From Numida meleagris (taxonomy: Eukaryota > Chordata > Aves > Galliformes > Numididae), in NCBI RefSeq assembly GCF_002078875.1, contig NC_034412.1, positions 85,051,491 to 85,115,490 on the forward strand: a stretch of 64,000 bases of DNA, given 5' to 3'. The notes beneath the pieces are model-generated. The model was not told the origin of the DNA, ran no database searches, and saw only the letters and a list, made by a program, of their open reading frames with translations. The position numbers and the translations under genes were made by a program. Positions within the stretch are counted from its first letter, which is position 1. The number at the start of each line of letters is the position of its first letter. Shown piece after piece: positions 14,801-28,000 of this stretch.

Positions 14801-15867
14801 GTTTCAGATACGTACATTTAATGACAATTGTAAATATGTATGTATAGGAACTCACAGCCACAAGTTTTAACCAGTGTTGACTATGAACTGTTGTGGTTTC
14901 CCATGGCGATTTCAGATTTGCCTCAGCAGTGAGTAGAAGATGAAGCCTTCTCCTTCCTCCATTCAAACACCTCATATTGTGTCTGAGAAGTCCATTTCCC
15001 CCCGTGCTCAGTATTCATGACCTCACACAAAGCATTATGGAAAGACTGCCTTATTTGTGGATCTGGAGATACCACTTTTTGTTAATTTTGCCCTTGATAA
15101 TTAAAGCAAGTAAAAAGTGTTCATTAGACATTTGCTTTAAGAACACAGAATGAGGTAAATTCATACAGAAAGAAAAGAGCTCACAAACAGCTACAGGGAT
15201 CCTGGACCCTTTGACTTTTTTCAGGAGTTCGGGATAGTAGTACTTACACTCATCTCCAGCAAGAAAGAAGCGCATTTTATGGAATTTTTTCTTCTAGAAG
15301 CTCTTGTAACCTTGGAAATGACAGAAACGTCTCCCTTTTTTCCTCCTTGTTTATTTTGCAAATCTCAGAGCTGTAGCATCTGTGATGCTGATGCCTCAGG
15401 CTATGACAGGTTTCTCATGTGTCATGTACAGCTGCAAGATATCACAAAAGTATGTCTCCTTTTCTGTATCTAGAAATTGAGAGATAGTGTTCAGAGCAGC
15501 CTGGTGAAAAACCTGCCTTGTCTCCAGCAGTACTGCACAAGTGCAAGGCTGTGTCAAGCTGTGCAGGCAGCAGAAGCCCTGCTCCTTGTGCACCCAGCCC
15601 CAGCCTGGTGCCTCCCATCACCTCTGCCTGCAGCCTGTTGCTCCATCTATGGGCCACTGGTGCTAGAAGAGCTGCAGATTCATGCATTTTTATGAACTTC
15701 TAAGGCACTCTGACTTGCAGTGAATGCCAGCACTTACTGTACTTGCTTAAAAATTGCGCCATACCACCCACTTTGACTTTCACTCCATTCCTGATATTGA
15801 TTTTTTTTTTTACTTTTTTCCCCTTGGTGCATGCAATGACCATATGTCACTTATTTTCTGTTCACAG

Positions 15868-16125
15868 AGCGGTTTGCAGAACTACTGCTTCCTTGTGTTT
15901 GCTGCCATCTGCTTTGCAGGAGCGACCTACCTGTTTTTTGTCCTGCCTGAAACAAAGAACAAGACACTGAATGAGATCAGCCACGCATTTGCCAAAAGGA
16001 ATAAAGTCTCCTTAGAAATGCAAGAAATGAACCATTACCCAGAAGAGAGGAAATCAAGTGCCGAGCAAGAATCAAACTTCACTTCTTCAGTGGGCAATGG
16101 GGAAACAAAACAAGCAATTGTGTAA
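15868..16125 (+). CDS. SLC2A9: SLC2A9 (GLUT9) terminal coding exon and C-terminus
   Basis: This last exon encodes 85 residues plus a TAA stop (16123-16125). Residues 7-25 form the last membrane helix (from [15 protein letters not shown]). The sugar-transporter C-terminal signature PETK follows at residues 27-30, then NKTLNEI and a cytoplasmic tail containing FAKRNK, as in mammalian GLUT9 (PETKN, EIS, KRNK are shared). The acceptor is TTCACAG|AGC, in phase 0 with the preceding exon. After PETKN the tail is 54 residues, about 18 longer than I recall for human GLUT9, polar and rich in Glu and Ser, and ends in KQAIV. The tail beyond KRNK shows little resemblance to the human protein. Exon identity is very well supported; function is inferred from mammalian GLUT9. 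Confidence 0.94.
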   Translation, partial: SGLQNYCFLVFAAICFAGATYLFFVLPETKNKTLNEISHAFAKRNKVSLEMQEMNHYPEERKSSAEQESNFTSSVGNGETKQAIV

Positions 16126-16345
16126 AACAAGGATGTTTTTTTGGGGTGGCTGGGGGAAAAATCTGTTCTTCTCATTTAGTATGTTTATAGCAGTTGTATT
16201 TTTAATGTGACAACATGAACTGCTTCCTCCTTAAATATGTTTTGTAAGTGAATATGGGTGAACTCGTTAGCAGCTTGGCTGATACAGGGGAAGTTGGAGG
16301 CAGAGTAGCAGCAGCTGTTTAAATAAATAAGAGCCAGAGTTTTCT
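16126..16345 (+). other. SLC2A9: SLC2A9 3'UTR (proximal estimate)
   Basis: This is non-coding sequence directly after the SLC2A9 stop codon and up to just past the first strong AATAAA. The real 3'UTR could be longer, since further AATAAA hexamers occur downstream (for example 17384-17389). Confidence 0.5.
16322..16327 (+). terminator. SLC2A9: Candidate SLC2A9 poly(A) signal AATAAA
   Basis: A canonical AATAAA inside AAATAAATAA lies about 200 bp after the stop codon. A 12-G run and G/T-rich sequence follow at 16365-16376. It is the first AATAAA after the stop, but usage is unproven. Confidence 0.5.
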
Positions 16346-16364
16346 TGGACACCTGCAAAGTAGT

Positions 16365-16376
16365 GGGGGGGGGGGG
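16365..16376. repeat. Poly(G) tract (12 G)
   Basis: A homopolymer of 12 G sits just beyond the candidate SLC2A9 poly(A) signal. Such tracts are length-unstable and error-prone in sequencing. Confidence 0.9.
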
Positions 16377-19300
16377 AGGAACACAGACCTGGGGAAACAT
16401 ATTGGCTGTGGGGAGCAGTAGTTGGCTAGGCACAGCTGTGTGCTGATAGATAGTAAGGTGTGTGTGCACCTGGCAGGAGATGAATGGGAAGGGGTGCCAG
16501 CAGGGATAGGGTTGCTAGGAATCAGTGTGAGGCAACCTGAAATGGGACCAGCTTGCACTGCTCCCTGTTCCAGTGTGTCAGTAAACCTACACATGAGAAC
16601 TGAGGAGAAAGAAGACGGGTGTCATTCCTCCAACCTTCCAGTCCTTTTCCAGCTATTTTGGCTTTTCGCTGCTTCTTATGAAGACCTCTGAGCTTTTCAT
16701 AACTGGAGAGCTGCATGGCCTGATGGGTTTCTTTATCTGTCTCGCAAATCTCGATCAATCATTTGCCTGTAGTTTCTGAGTTTACTGGCACTACATTTCT
16801 GTAGAGATAGATATACGTTTTTTTTTGAAGAATATCTGTAGAATTTTTAGTATGAAAGGAAATCTAGCCTTCATATTGAAGGGCAAGAACTTTGATGGTA
16901 GTTGTAGGGTGTAGCATCGAAAAGAAAATCAAATGCCAAGTTTCCCAAGGGTGTTTTTTGTTGTTTATTTTTCTTTTGGGTTGTTTTTTTTTTCTTATTA
17001 TTTTCCACACGCAGAAAATGATAACCAGTTCCTTTCTTTCAAGTTCCTTTTAAAACAAGTCTTAGGAGCCAAAATTTCCCTGAGACCTAATAAACATCAT
17101 TTCTTAACACTCAGATCTCCAAAGGAACTTGGGAATCTATTTCTTATTTGGACATTAACTTAATTTGGGCTTAATTCTTAAGCTCTGAACCTTCTCTGTG
17201 TTTATAAGTTTCTAAGCTATTTAATGCTCTTTAAAACTGGCCTCAAGGTCTGTGTAATTTCATGATAGCAAGATTCAGCAGGTTGCCAGGTGGTAGGTGA
17301 TCCACTGCCTTTCATTTAGGATATTTTTAATGAACTTTTATTTCCAGTTTGTAATTATGATAATGGTTTTTCTTGACTCTTTGAATAAATTGGCTGCTAA
17401 GGGGGTAAATAAGCACTTTTAACTTGAGTAGCTGTTGTTTCATACTAAAAGTAAATAAGTAAGTCTTAGTGCTACTCTCAGTGAGGAGTAGGGCACAAGA
17501 AGCAAATTCAGCATTTAAGTAGAGCCAGCTGCTTCCACAAGTTATATTTACTATTGCAAAAGTTCATAAATTTGGGATTTAAAAATATATATATATATGT
17601 ATATACTCATATATATCCAAAATATAAAGGTATATATGACTATACATATATTCATATATAGAGAGAGAAATAAATGGAGAATTGCTTTCTACTACTTGTT
17701 TTGTTCAGACTTCCCTGACTGATAAGCTGCTTATTTGTTTCATACTGTAAATTAAGATCAGAGATCCTGATAGCTATTGCTTCTAAATGATATATAGGGT
17801 ATATTGCGATTTATTTATTTGTGATATATTTGCTGCACACATTGTAAGCTGACAGCGTAGGTTACCTAGTAGGGCAATTTCACTACTGAGTAATAGAAGA
17901 AAAATGTTCTGAGACTTTATGCCTGGATTTATGCTATTTTACTGGGGTAGAGATACAGCAACAAGTGAGATGAAAAAAAAAGATACATGTAAGGAAGAGA
18001 ATTAAGAATGAAGATTCAGATTTATGATACTGGTGCTACTCTTGAGAAACAGAGTGAATCAGGACTGTACCAACTGATTATCAGATACAGAGGCTAATCA
18101 AATACTATGGAGAAAAATGAAGAAAGGTGTCTTCAATAACCTTCTGAAGTTGAATACATAGCAAATGGATATGTCTTCCTTTGGTGGCTCTTGTTGCCTA
18201 CCCCACGTGTTATGTGAGGCTTGCTAAGTGGTGGCTAGGCAAAAAAAAAGTGATCTTGAACACCCTGCAGAACATTTCTGGAATAAATTCTGCTGCTGCT
18301 GCCTGTAGGGCAAGACTGGCAAGTTCAGACCCTCTCATTCAGGTTGAAAATTACTTTGTACTTAGGGCTACTGACATGAGATGTTGTGATCTGACTGAGA
18401 TGAGGTGGCTGGACCAGAATCTGCTATTATTATTACAATTAGAAAAATGTAGCACTCAGTGCTATTCATTGATGTGCATTGAAGCAACATTATCAACAAG
18501 TAATGCCTATGAGATAACTTCAATAAAATATCTTGTTGGCCTGATAGAGCAGTTCAGTTGGACTTCTGCAACAGGATAAAATAATCTTACAGTTGTTTTC
18601 AGTTGCATCTGGAGCCCAGCTATAAACATGTTGATAAAAGGATGTTCGATAGAATTTCGTATCGCAGCTCAGGGGATTGTGCAGTATTAACAATAGGGGT
18701 TGTGTCTTCTTTGCCCACCTCTTGCCATAGTCCAGATAGACACACTCCAGATACATGCTTCCTGTAGACAGTGACTGCAGACAGGAACAGCAGCTGCTCC
18801 TCCTCTGCCCTTTGCTCCAGCCCATGGCTCAGGCTGCAAACAGTTTCAGCCTCCAGATGTGCGTTTGTGCAGGTGCTCTGCTTGCTGGCTAGGGAAGTGG
18901 CTGCTGTCTCCTCTGCCTGGGGTTGTGGAAGTTTCTGAGCAATGCAGATGTGCAGGTACTGTGTAACTTCTCATCTCTGATCCTGCAGAGAGCTTTATGT
19001 TGTTAAAGTTGTTTGGTAATGTTTTTTTATTTCTAATGTTATGCTGCTATAACTTCTCCAGCAATGAGAGGACAACATGGAAAATATCACCAGTGTGTTG
19101 TTTGGTTTTCTTGTTGAATGTGTCAAACTGTCTGCGGCCATGTGTTTGTCAGTGGTGCTGTGTGGGGCTACATTCAGTTCTCCTGTCTGAATAACACACC
19201 GTTACTTGGTGTTCCTTTGTACAAGTATCGACCGTGGGTTGTGTGTGCTTGATCAGCCATGTCCATGCACAAAGACTGCAAAATAAACCTTTGGAATTAA

Positions 19301-20704
19301 AGCTGCGATGGAAGTTTTCTTCTGGCTAGATCTGAATCTCCACAGCTGTACCCATTCAGCTCCCTGGACATTCTGTATGTCCCAGTACAAGGCTGAACAT
19401 CTCTTCAAATGGGTGACTCAACTCAGTTTGGACTCTGCTATTGGCTACATGGGAGTTATGGGGAAGAAAATCAGCCCTGAAACTGTATGTTTTATGGAGT
19501 ATTATTTACATTCTGCTTCCCAAGACAGATTCCGCACTTCATTCTTTCATATGTTTATATTAGGCTGTGGAAGTAAAAATACAGGCATCAGTGAGGGGTA
19601 AATGATTAAAACTGGCTAGTGGTAGAAATAACAGTGTTTAAGAGTTATTGAACCCGGTGGGCCTTTTTTGCAGAGTTGCCTTTTGTTATCAGTGACTTTG
19701 AGTTGCTCAAGCTCTACTTTCTGATGTGAAATTCAGTCAAATGACTTTCTGCCACAGAGATATGCAAAACTTGAGATCGCAAATATGCATAAAACTTGAA
19801 TTTCATACATTGGATTCTGAAGCCAATTTTCACTCCACAAGGATCTGCTTTGTAGTGGGGGAAGATGTGAGTATCTCAGCCATATGGGACAATTTTCATC
19901 TTCAGAGTGAAATGAAAAAAAAAAAAAAAAGAAGAAACACCCAAAACAACTGAAAATTTCTTTCTTCCTTTTGACTATTTTTATGTGCTTTTCCTTACAG
20001 AGATCACTATTCAAAGTATTACAGCTCCCATCACCTCACACAGCAGGAAGAACAAATCAGAGTAAAGCATGATTAGGAGACACCTGCCGTGTTTTTCTTT
20101 CAGCCCTATTCCAGAAAAAGCATCTTAAATGCAGTCTAAAAATCTGAACTATATGGAACCAAATGGTGAAGCAGGTTTGTAAATTCCAGTATTCCAGCTG
20201 TTATGTTAACTGAGCTGTTAGTTCCATTCTGGGCCCATACTTAATCCTCTCTGCAAGTGATGATATTTCAGAGTGAACCCGGTGAAGAGGTGAATTTCAT
20301 GGCAAAGGCTTGGTTCTTAGGCTCGTAATCGAGTTATCACAGCTCAGTAAGCAATCAAGCATAACCTGAGTCACTACAACCATCTTCCTTGGTAAGCTAA
20401 GCTGCATTAACGTCATTTTTGCTGTGACCTAAGAGAAACACAGGGAGAGGATTATCAGGCTCCTTCTTGAAGTGTTTGTGCTACAATTCTGCTAAATTTC
20501 CTTCTAGTTCAGTTAGTACAATAAAGAACAGAGCAGCACATGAGGTTGCTGGAGTTTGTGCTTGTCTTAAGATAATTCCCAAAAAGTAAAAAGCAAAATA
20601 TAACCCTGCCAGGCCTCCTGAAATACAATGTGTTAAGAGCATGAATAAGAATGCATTTGTCTGCTGTTTTGTAAGCTGCCATACTGAGACATCATGATAA
20701 GCTC
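16377..20704. other. Intergenic sequence, no gene recognised
   Basis: This is AT-rich sequence downstream of SLC2A9 with a TA-rich microsatellite at about 17581-17670. Open frames up to 132 codons (18181-18579, +) show no recognisable domain or coding signature and look fortuitous. No RNA gene was seen. Confidence 0.6.
17581..17670. repeat. TA/TATATG-rich microsatellite
   Basis: An imperfect (TA)n and TATATG/CATATA-rich tract ends in a short GAGAGAGA run. It is low-complexity sequence. Confidence 0.85.
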
Positions 20705-20952
20705 TAAACTAAAAGAAAGGAGATTTAGATTAGATGTTAGGATGAAATTCTTTATTCATGAGGCACTGGCACAGGCTGCCCAGAGAAGCTGTGGGTGCCC
20801 TGTCCCTGTAGGTGCTCAAGGCTAGGTTGGATGGGCCCTGGGCAGCCTGAGCTGATGGGGGGCAGCCCTGCCCATGGCAGGAGGTTGGAACTGGATGGGC
20901 TTTATGACCTCTTCCAACCCAAGCTTTTATGATTTTGTGATTCATCATTCTA
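20705..20952 (+). mobile_element. CR1 LINE 3' fragment, forward
   Basis: This has the forward-strand CR1 tail: TTAGATTAGATGTTAGGATG, then GGCTGCCCAGAGAAGCTGTG, GGTTGGATGGGCCCTGGGCA and a GACCTCTTCCAACCCAAGC core, ending with ATGATTTTGTGATTC. The first part matches the end of CR1 ORF2 (the RLDVR...F region) but has frame damage. It is a truncated, non-autonomous copy. Confidence 0.93.
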
Positions 20953-23240
20953 TAACACTGATTTTTTGTTTTATTTTTTTCTCACACTTGCTGAGTCACG
21001 CTAAATGCTATGCTCACCAATTTAAATGCGTTCTACATTTTGTTCCTGATTTTTACCAATCAATAATAGAAATATTTTTACTGTTCACATTTGAAAACAA
21101 GAAAGCAATGATTTCTTATGAAAAATAAACATGCCAAAGATTGTAAGAAATGATAAGTACAGTTTTCCCTAGAGGCTGACATTTGCAAAGATGAGTTCAA
21201 AGAGTTAATTGCTTAAATCCAAATTTCACATAGTTTCATCTCTTCGAATTAAACTTTACTTTCTTTTCATATGCATATGCAGACAGAGAGACTGGTTTAT
21301 GTTATCTCATTGTAAAAGAGGTTGTTTTAATTCTCATACTTTAAAAAATATTAGGCCATTTGGATATTTTTCTTCAGAGGAACAACTGAGCTTTTTCTTA
21401 ATTCTATGGAACTATACCTCTTAAACAAAGGTGAGGTAAATAACAGTGTAAGAAATTATATTTACTTTGAAACACCACCACAGTAAGCCAAGGTGAGACA
21501 ATTTGTATTCTGTCACTGACTTGCTGAAGTCTTATCTTCCTAACTGATAATCTCTATGAGCTGTGATAGACCAATCATTTGGATAACTAACAGTCAAGTT
21601 TGTTAGTTCAAGACTTCTCCTGAGCAGTCATGCTCAAATGACTGCTAATATGTAGTAAGAGATCCAATTTCCTTTTGTCAAATATGAATGGAAAAGTTAT
21701 CCTTAATAGCAACTTTTGAGGTTTCTTTTGAGGCATCAAAGGAGGAACTCTTAAGACTCTTTTTATTCAACTAGAGAACAGATTTGTATTTAAGTCTCAG
21801 GCAGCAGGATGTATTTGCATATGTTTAGTTTCGGTTAAGCCAAGTATACTCTTCCAGCATCTACTAAAAAACATGCTGGAAGGAGTTTCAGGTATCACTC
21901 TCAGCTGACGGTGAAAACACTGCTCAGTTTGCACCAGTAATCAAGGGAAAAAAGGGACAAAGGGATGGCAATAGGAAATCACGAGAAACATATACTATTA
22001 CATGTCTGGTCTCCTATTTTAAAAGAGGCATAGAAGGAGGCAGATGGTATTTTTTTGTTTTAGGAAAGTTAAGTAGTTTAAGAATATGAAATATGGCTGA
22101 AGAAAACAGAATGCAAGACGGATGGCTTGTTTTTACAGTGAATGGCCCAGGACCTATTCACTGAGCAATTAAAAATAAATATAAAACTAATAGAAAAAAA
22201 TTTAAATGCATAACTAAAATTTTAGAATTCATTGGAACAAACTAGAATTCATGAATGTTTTTAGGATTAGATATTTAAATTTACAGTAACATTCCAATTT
22301 AAATTAGGCAAGAGAAAAAAGAAAAGCTAACAAGAGATAAAAATTTCTTTAAGGAGCTGAGTGGTCTGTAGTTGGTTATTACATCCATCTTTCACCTTCT
22401 TCTAAGATGTACACAATTCATGGAGGTAAGATGATACTCCATGTGGATCACTGTTCAGTCACACTGTCATAATTTTACAGGTTGCAGTGAGAACTATGAG
22501 GTGACCCAGAATCCAGCAGAATTGGGGAAATCCCAACACTGCTAGGAAAAAAAATATCAGACATTCAGTCTTACAATTAATGTTTCCAGAAAAATATCAA
22601 AACCCCTAAGTTTTCTCCATACAAGAGAACTTTTCAAATGCAAATTGGAACATTATGCCTAACGATAATCATTGGTAAATTGTGTACTGAAGTTTCTTTC
22701 TTTACTGTTTTTAAGAGCTTCTTAACTCAGTTTTGCAAAGCTATTACGTGGTACAAGCCTTTTTTGGTTGTTCACATTGGCTAACAAATATTGGAAATAG
22801 CAATGAGTATTAGTAACAAAGAAAAAGATGGAACAATACAGCAATAGTAGGAGGCGGATCATTATGTCCAGCAAGTTTCTGTATTTTCTGTGACAGCTGG
22901 TATGGATCACTTAAAATGTAAAAAGCCTATTAGTTTTTTTTAATATTCTCAAACTGTATTTGTAGGTGGGGTCAGCCTTGTGGTACAAGCTAATGGGTGG
23001 AAGAAATGGAATCCAAATGGAGTGGGTGGTGTCAGCACACAGGATGTAGGAGGTGATGAAGAGATGATCACTCTGGAATGCAAAATTGTTCACAGTACTA
23101 AGACAATTTTTTTTTCGAATTTAGAAGTGACAGAAAATTGTAACACATCATACATGCTTTCACTGTCATTACACTACTTGAAACGACTTTAAAAATATAA
23201 TTTGAAGGCAAAGACATTTCTTTTGTCTTTCAAATGAAAG
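20953..23240. other. Intergenic sequence, no gene recognised
   Basis: This is AT-rich DNA without a recognisable gene or repeat family. It contains one perfect 10-bp inverted repeat (21851-21860 with 21873-21882), described under findings. Confidence 0.6.
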
Positions 23241-23755
23241 ATCATAAAATCAGAGTCATAGAACATCCCGATTTGGAAGGGACCCACAAGGATCATTGAG
23301 TCCAACTCCCGGCTCCACAGAGCACCACCCAAGATCCAAACCCAGTGTCTGAGGGCGTTATCCAAATGCTCCTTGAAGACTGGCAGCTCGGGGCTATGCC
23401 CTCTGACCTGGGCAGCCTGTTCCATGCCCACCGCCCTCTGGTGCAGAACCTTTCCCTAACCTGCACCCAACCCATCCCTGACACAGCTCCATGCCGTTCC
23501 CTCGGGCCCTGTCACTGTCACAGAGAGCAGAACTCAGCGCTGCCCCTCCACTCCCTGTGAGGAGCTGCAGCCACCATGAGGCCTCCCCTCAGCTCCTCTG
23601 CTCTGGGATGAACAAACTGTGGGACCTCAGCTGCTGCTCATACTTCTTGTCCTCTAGACCTTTTCCCATCTTCGTAGCCCTCCTTTGGAGGCTCTCTAAT
23701 AGTTTTACATCCTTCTTATGTTGTGGTACCCCAAACTGCACACAGTAGCTGGTGA
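23241..23755 (-). mobile_element. CR1 LINE 3' fragment, reverse
   Basis: On the + strand it opens with ATCATAAAATCAGAGTCATAG (degraded terminal repeat), then GATTTGGAAGGGACCCACAA, GAGTCCAACTCCCGGCTCCA and, further on, GACCTGGGCAGCCTGTTCCA and CCTTTCCCTAACCTGCACCC. These are complements of CR1 3'-UTR and ORF2 C-terminal sequence. It extends about 500 bp to the GGTACCCCAAACTGCACACA segment typical of more internal CR1. GC content is much higher than the flanks. Confidence 0.92.
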
Positions 23756-24897
23756 CAATACTTTCTTCTGTATCCCATATTAGATCATAGACTCCTTTTT
23801 GATGGCAACTTTTGGTCAATTATACCATGAATAGTTCCATCAGACCTCCAGTAGATTTTTTTTTCCAGCACCACATTTAAAATGAGATGTCTTCTAGGTT
23901 GTTTCTGCTTCATAATCAAAACCAAAATGAAAAAATACGAAAGTATAAAAACAATGCAGTCCTGGAGCTGCATGCTGTAGGGCCTGGAGAGGTTTTACCA
24001 TTAAGTAATTTACCTGGGATCTGGGATACATACTGGGGTAAGCTGTAGACATTTTCCTGAACAAAGCTAAAGGACGTTTTACCATTTGCTTCCATTGCAG
24101 ATTGGGATTTCACTCAAAACCTCTGTGCAGCACTGAAAATTTGCTCACAGCAGTGTAAGAGTGATTACTGAAATGAATGAGTGTCAAAACATGAAAATGT
24201 TGCAGGACGGGCTCCATGTCCAGTCAGGAGTAGATTGCGCAGATGTTGCCAATTTTGCCACCCTGTGGTTTATTATCCAGTTAATTAGACTACTACTGCT
24301 TCTTAGGAAGAGTGAAATTTAAAAGAACTCTATAATTTGCTTTGTACTTCACGAGCTGCTCTGTTGGAGTTAGTACAATGAAGGGATTTGCCCGAGGCAT
24401 CTGTAATATTTGTCTGACCTACATACACAACTCAAACAATGTGCCCTCCTTACAAAGGGTAGAGTCAGACTGAGTTTCCACATATTGTCACTGCCAACAG
24501 CAGAATCACTCTTTAATTTAGCATTTGCTTAAAGAACAAACCTTTACTACTTACTAAGATGATATTTGATATGCTTAATTTGCTCTATGGCCTTCTGTGT
24601 TTCATATTTATGATTTTAAGAGTTGCTTCATTCTGTATTTTTTGGTGGTCTCATCATTTGTAAATGTCTTTCATAGCAAAAGAACTCCAGCCCTTGCCTG
24701 TATCTAAGCTGCAGACACTTAGGAGAGCATATTCTTTTGCATTATAAAACCAAAAAATAGCCCTCCATTTATCTATTTATCTAATCCATTTATCTAATTC
24801 CTCCTCATGTAACATCTTCACAATACCTGTCACAGTCTACGTTTTTGTTAGTTGAATTTACATGTAAGAGAACATAGTAATAGTACATACATATAAG

Positions 24898-25095
24898 GAT
24901 GAATCATTTGAGTTGGAAGGGACCCTTAAAGGTCATCTAGTCCAAGACCCCTGCAATGAACAGAGACACCTACAGCTATATCAGGTTGCTTAGAAGCCCG
25001 TCCAGCCTGACCTTGAATGTCTCCAAGGATGGGGTTTCTACCACCTCTCTGGTCAACCTGTTCCAGTGCTTCACCACCGTTACTGAACAAAAGCA
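24898..25095 (-). mobile_element. CR1 LINE 3' fragment, reverse
   Basis: The + strand shows GAGTTGGAAGGGACCCTTAA, AGGTCATCTAGTCCAAGACC and CAACCTGTTCCAGTGCTTCA, the complement of a CR1 tail. The terminal 8-bp repeat is almost lost. It is truncated at about 200 bp. Confidence 0.92.
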
Positions 25096-28000
25096 TCACA
25101 GGAACAAGTCATAAAAGTCCAAGAAGGTGACGAGGCTGGTGGAGTCCCTCTTCTCTTAAGGAGCCAGCTCTCATCTCACCTGCACCACATCATGTGTAAG
25201 GAGAAGGATCAGCATCACTCCACATCAGTGCATTTTTTGCATGCTTCCAACAGCCTCTCAGACAAAAACTAAACTGTGAAGGGAACATGAGAAGCAGAAA
25301 TAACAGACAAATGCTGAGCACTGACCAGGCTGGCTCTGCCAACTGACCCTCTGACCTGAGGTGCATCCTCAGCACATTCAACTTAATGCTTAGCATAAAC
25401 ACCCACAAACATTTCCACCCGAAGAGGAAATCATTGCTTAAAAATAAAGTGTAACTGTCAGAAGTTTGCTTGTCTTCAGGTGTGGTTGTCCACTGGCGAT
25501 GACACTGCTGTTATGTACCAATTTGGTTCAACATTACTTTTATTTGATGGGTCAAACGCAGTTCTGTCACAGTAATGACTAATCACTCTGAATCAGATAA
25601 TGTACTTCACTACAAAAAAAGAGAGTAAAACATAAAAGCAAGCTATCAGATAGTTATTCCTTGTATGAGTTCAGTAAAGTATGAAGAATGCTCATCAATT
25701 TTAAAAGCCTTTTGTAGTTATGAAGGTAGTCAGGGGAAAAAAGGTTTGGGGTGTTTTTTTTAGTAGTTATTTTAGGATAATTGCTGCTTTCAGATGTTTC
25801 TTCTACAATATATTCAAATAATATGCACAGAGGAATGTGCATCTCAAACTCAAGAAAATTCTTGCTGTAGGGTTAATAGTGCAGTTATGTGATTAATTTA
25901 TAATGTAATTTACAAGTGTAGCGATTTTCTTATTCAAAACAGAGACTGTGTACAGAAATGGTCTGCCATGGTAATAAATGCATTCTGTTATCAGAGATGT
26001 TACCGCAATTGTGGATATTGTATGCATGCTAAGGAAAGAATTATATATGTATTTTCTTGTGCAGAGCTTTTTAAATACATATATACTTATATGTATTCAT
26101 GTATATATTTATGTATTAATAAGTATATAATAACTTTGAGGCTTGCAAGATTTCAACAGAAGAAATTCCATATTCTAATAGCAGCAATCCATGAAATCCA
26201 GTATACTCTGTTTTCTCATGTGTGTTGGATTAAGTATGACTTTATTAAAATCACATAGACTGAAGTACTTCACTTGAACAGGTCACAGATACTTAAATCA
26301 AATGATTTATGTATCTGTGAAGAGTTCAACGATTTACTTGCTTTAGTTATAACATAGTTACAGAAATCATCACCGAGATAGCTCTATCCACTAGAACATA
26401 AATGCAGCTGTGCACAACCAGCAAAGAGGGATCACAGTTTCCTGCCAACTCGGATTTTCAACATTAATTCTCATTAATTGATGCAAAAGTTGTATTAGCT
26501 ATCAGTGTACTTCCATGCAAGCTGTCTGTGCAAATCTAGGACCAAGTAGCAGCACACTTCAAATCATAGTTGCTGAACTTAGAGAAGCTTAAAATATCAC
26601 TGAAAATAAGTTTTTGTGAGTTATTTTTAGTTTGGGCCTATATAAAGCACATTCAGAAATTCTCATACAGCTTAACTAGCAACTTGAATGTCTCATAACT
26701 TTTTATGATCTTCTTAATACTGAAATAGTGAAGTACTTTATGCATTGCTCAGTTTATATTGGCAATAGTATGGGGAGTTGTATTGATCTACTGATGCTTG
26801 CATCTTTTTATATACTCCAGCATAATGTGTACACGAAAAAATATGTGATTAAATAGGTTCAGACTCTTGGGGGTTTGAATGCTAAACCTGGTGACTCTCG
26901 GGCTCCCTGGGCAGCCTATGCCAGGTCTTCTTACACTAGCAGGTTCAAGCTTCTGGAATAAGACACTGGCAATATGATGCAAGGTGCAATAAAGCCAGCA
27001 GCATCACAACACATGAGAGAGCAGCCAGCTGTGCAGCAAGTAGGGATATAACAATTTCTCTGACTGCTTTGAAGTGCCTCTGAATCCCCATGCCCTATTT
27101 GGGCAAGAACTGCAAGCCGGGAACCCCCAAAACCCAGATCAGGCACAGCTATCTCCTTCTCCATATGGAGTAACCTGCATTTCAGTGTCTTTAATATTTC
27201 ATACTTTTTTTCCACACCGCAATCAAAATTTTTCAGTGAATTTTTCTTAACTGACAAGGATACAAGAAACAATTGAATTTTTGAGTGACTTCACCCAGAA
27301 AAGCCTTTCTTCCTTTTAACCAGTGTATTTTTGTCACTAACAAGCAAGCTAGAATGATTAATCTTTTTTTTATATGATCAGGACTTACTTTACCCTTAAA
27401 TTGTTTCACAGTACAGCAGAGGAGCCAGCCATAGCCTTGCAATTTGTACTGTTTCTAGCTAACACTCTTTAAAACATGGCAAACTGAGCTTGACTGTACT
27501 TGTCGCACAGAGACAGGGTACAACAGTGTTCCTCTTGACTGTGACAGAAAAAGGGAAAAAAAAGGAAATCAATAGGAATAGAAAAAATGCTTTAATTAGC
27601 ATCTAGAATTTATAATGCTGATTATATCGATCTGGAAAGTCTCCTAGTAATTACAGCTGAAACCTCCAACATATAAATGACATAGTACTGAACTACACTG
27701 TGCTTTAACACCATTTGGCAAAAAAGCAGCCAAACAAGAAATAAAACCCACATACCAAAAATTGCTGCTGAACAATTCTGTTCTCTTGGCTTGACCTTAG
27801 TGGCAGCAGCAATTTTGTTTTGTACTGTGGAGTGGGAGAATCCAGTTTGTGTCATCGTGGCTGGGTACTGTGAATGAGTGCCTCATTAAGGCAGTGCAGT
27901 ATAAAGGAGTCAGCACCACCATTAACCACAGAAAACTTATAAAGCACCTTGCTGCGCACTAGGAATTTGGTAGACACAAGCTTAATCTTCCCAAATGATT

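Noticed and set aside
15743..15867. Open frame preceding the SLC2A9 last exon
   Set aside because: It includes the T-rich polypyrimidine tract and acceptor. The GLUT9-like peptide starts only at 15868.
18181..18579. 132-codon + strand frame
   Set aside because: No recognisable domain, motif or conserved pattern. The length is unremarkable for one chance frame in 64 kb.
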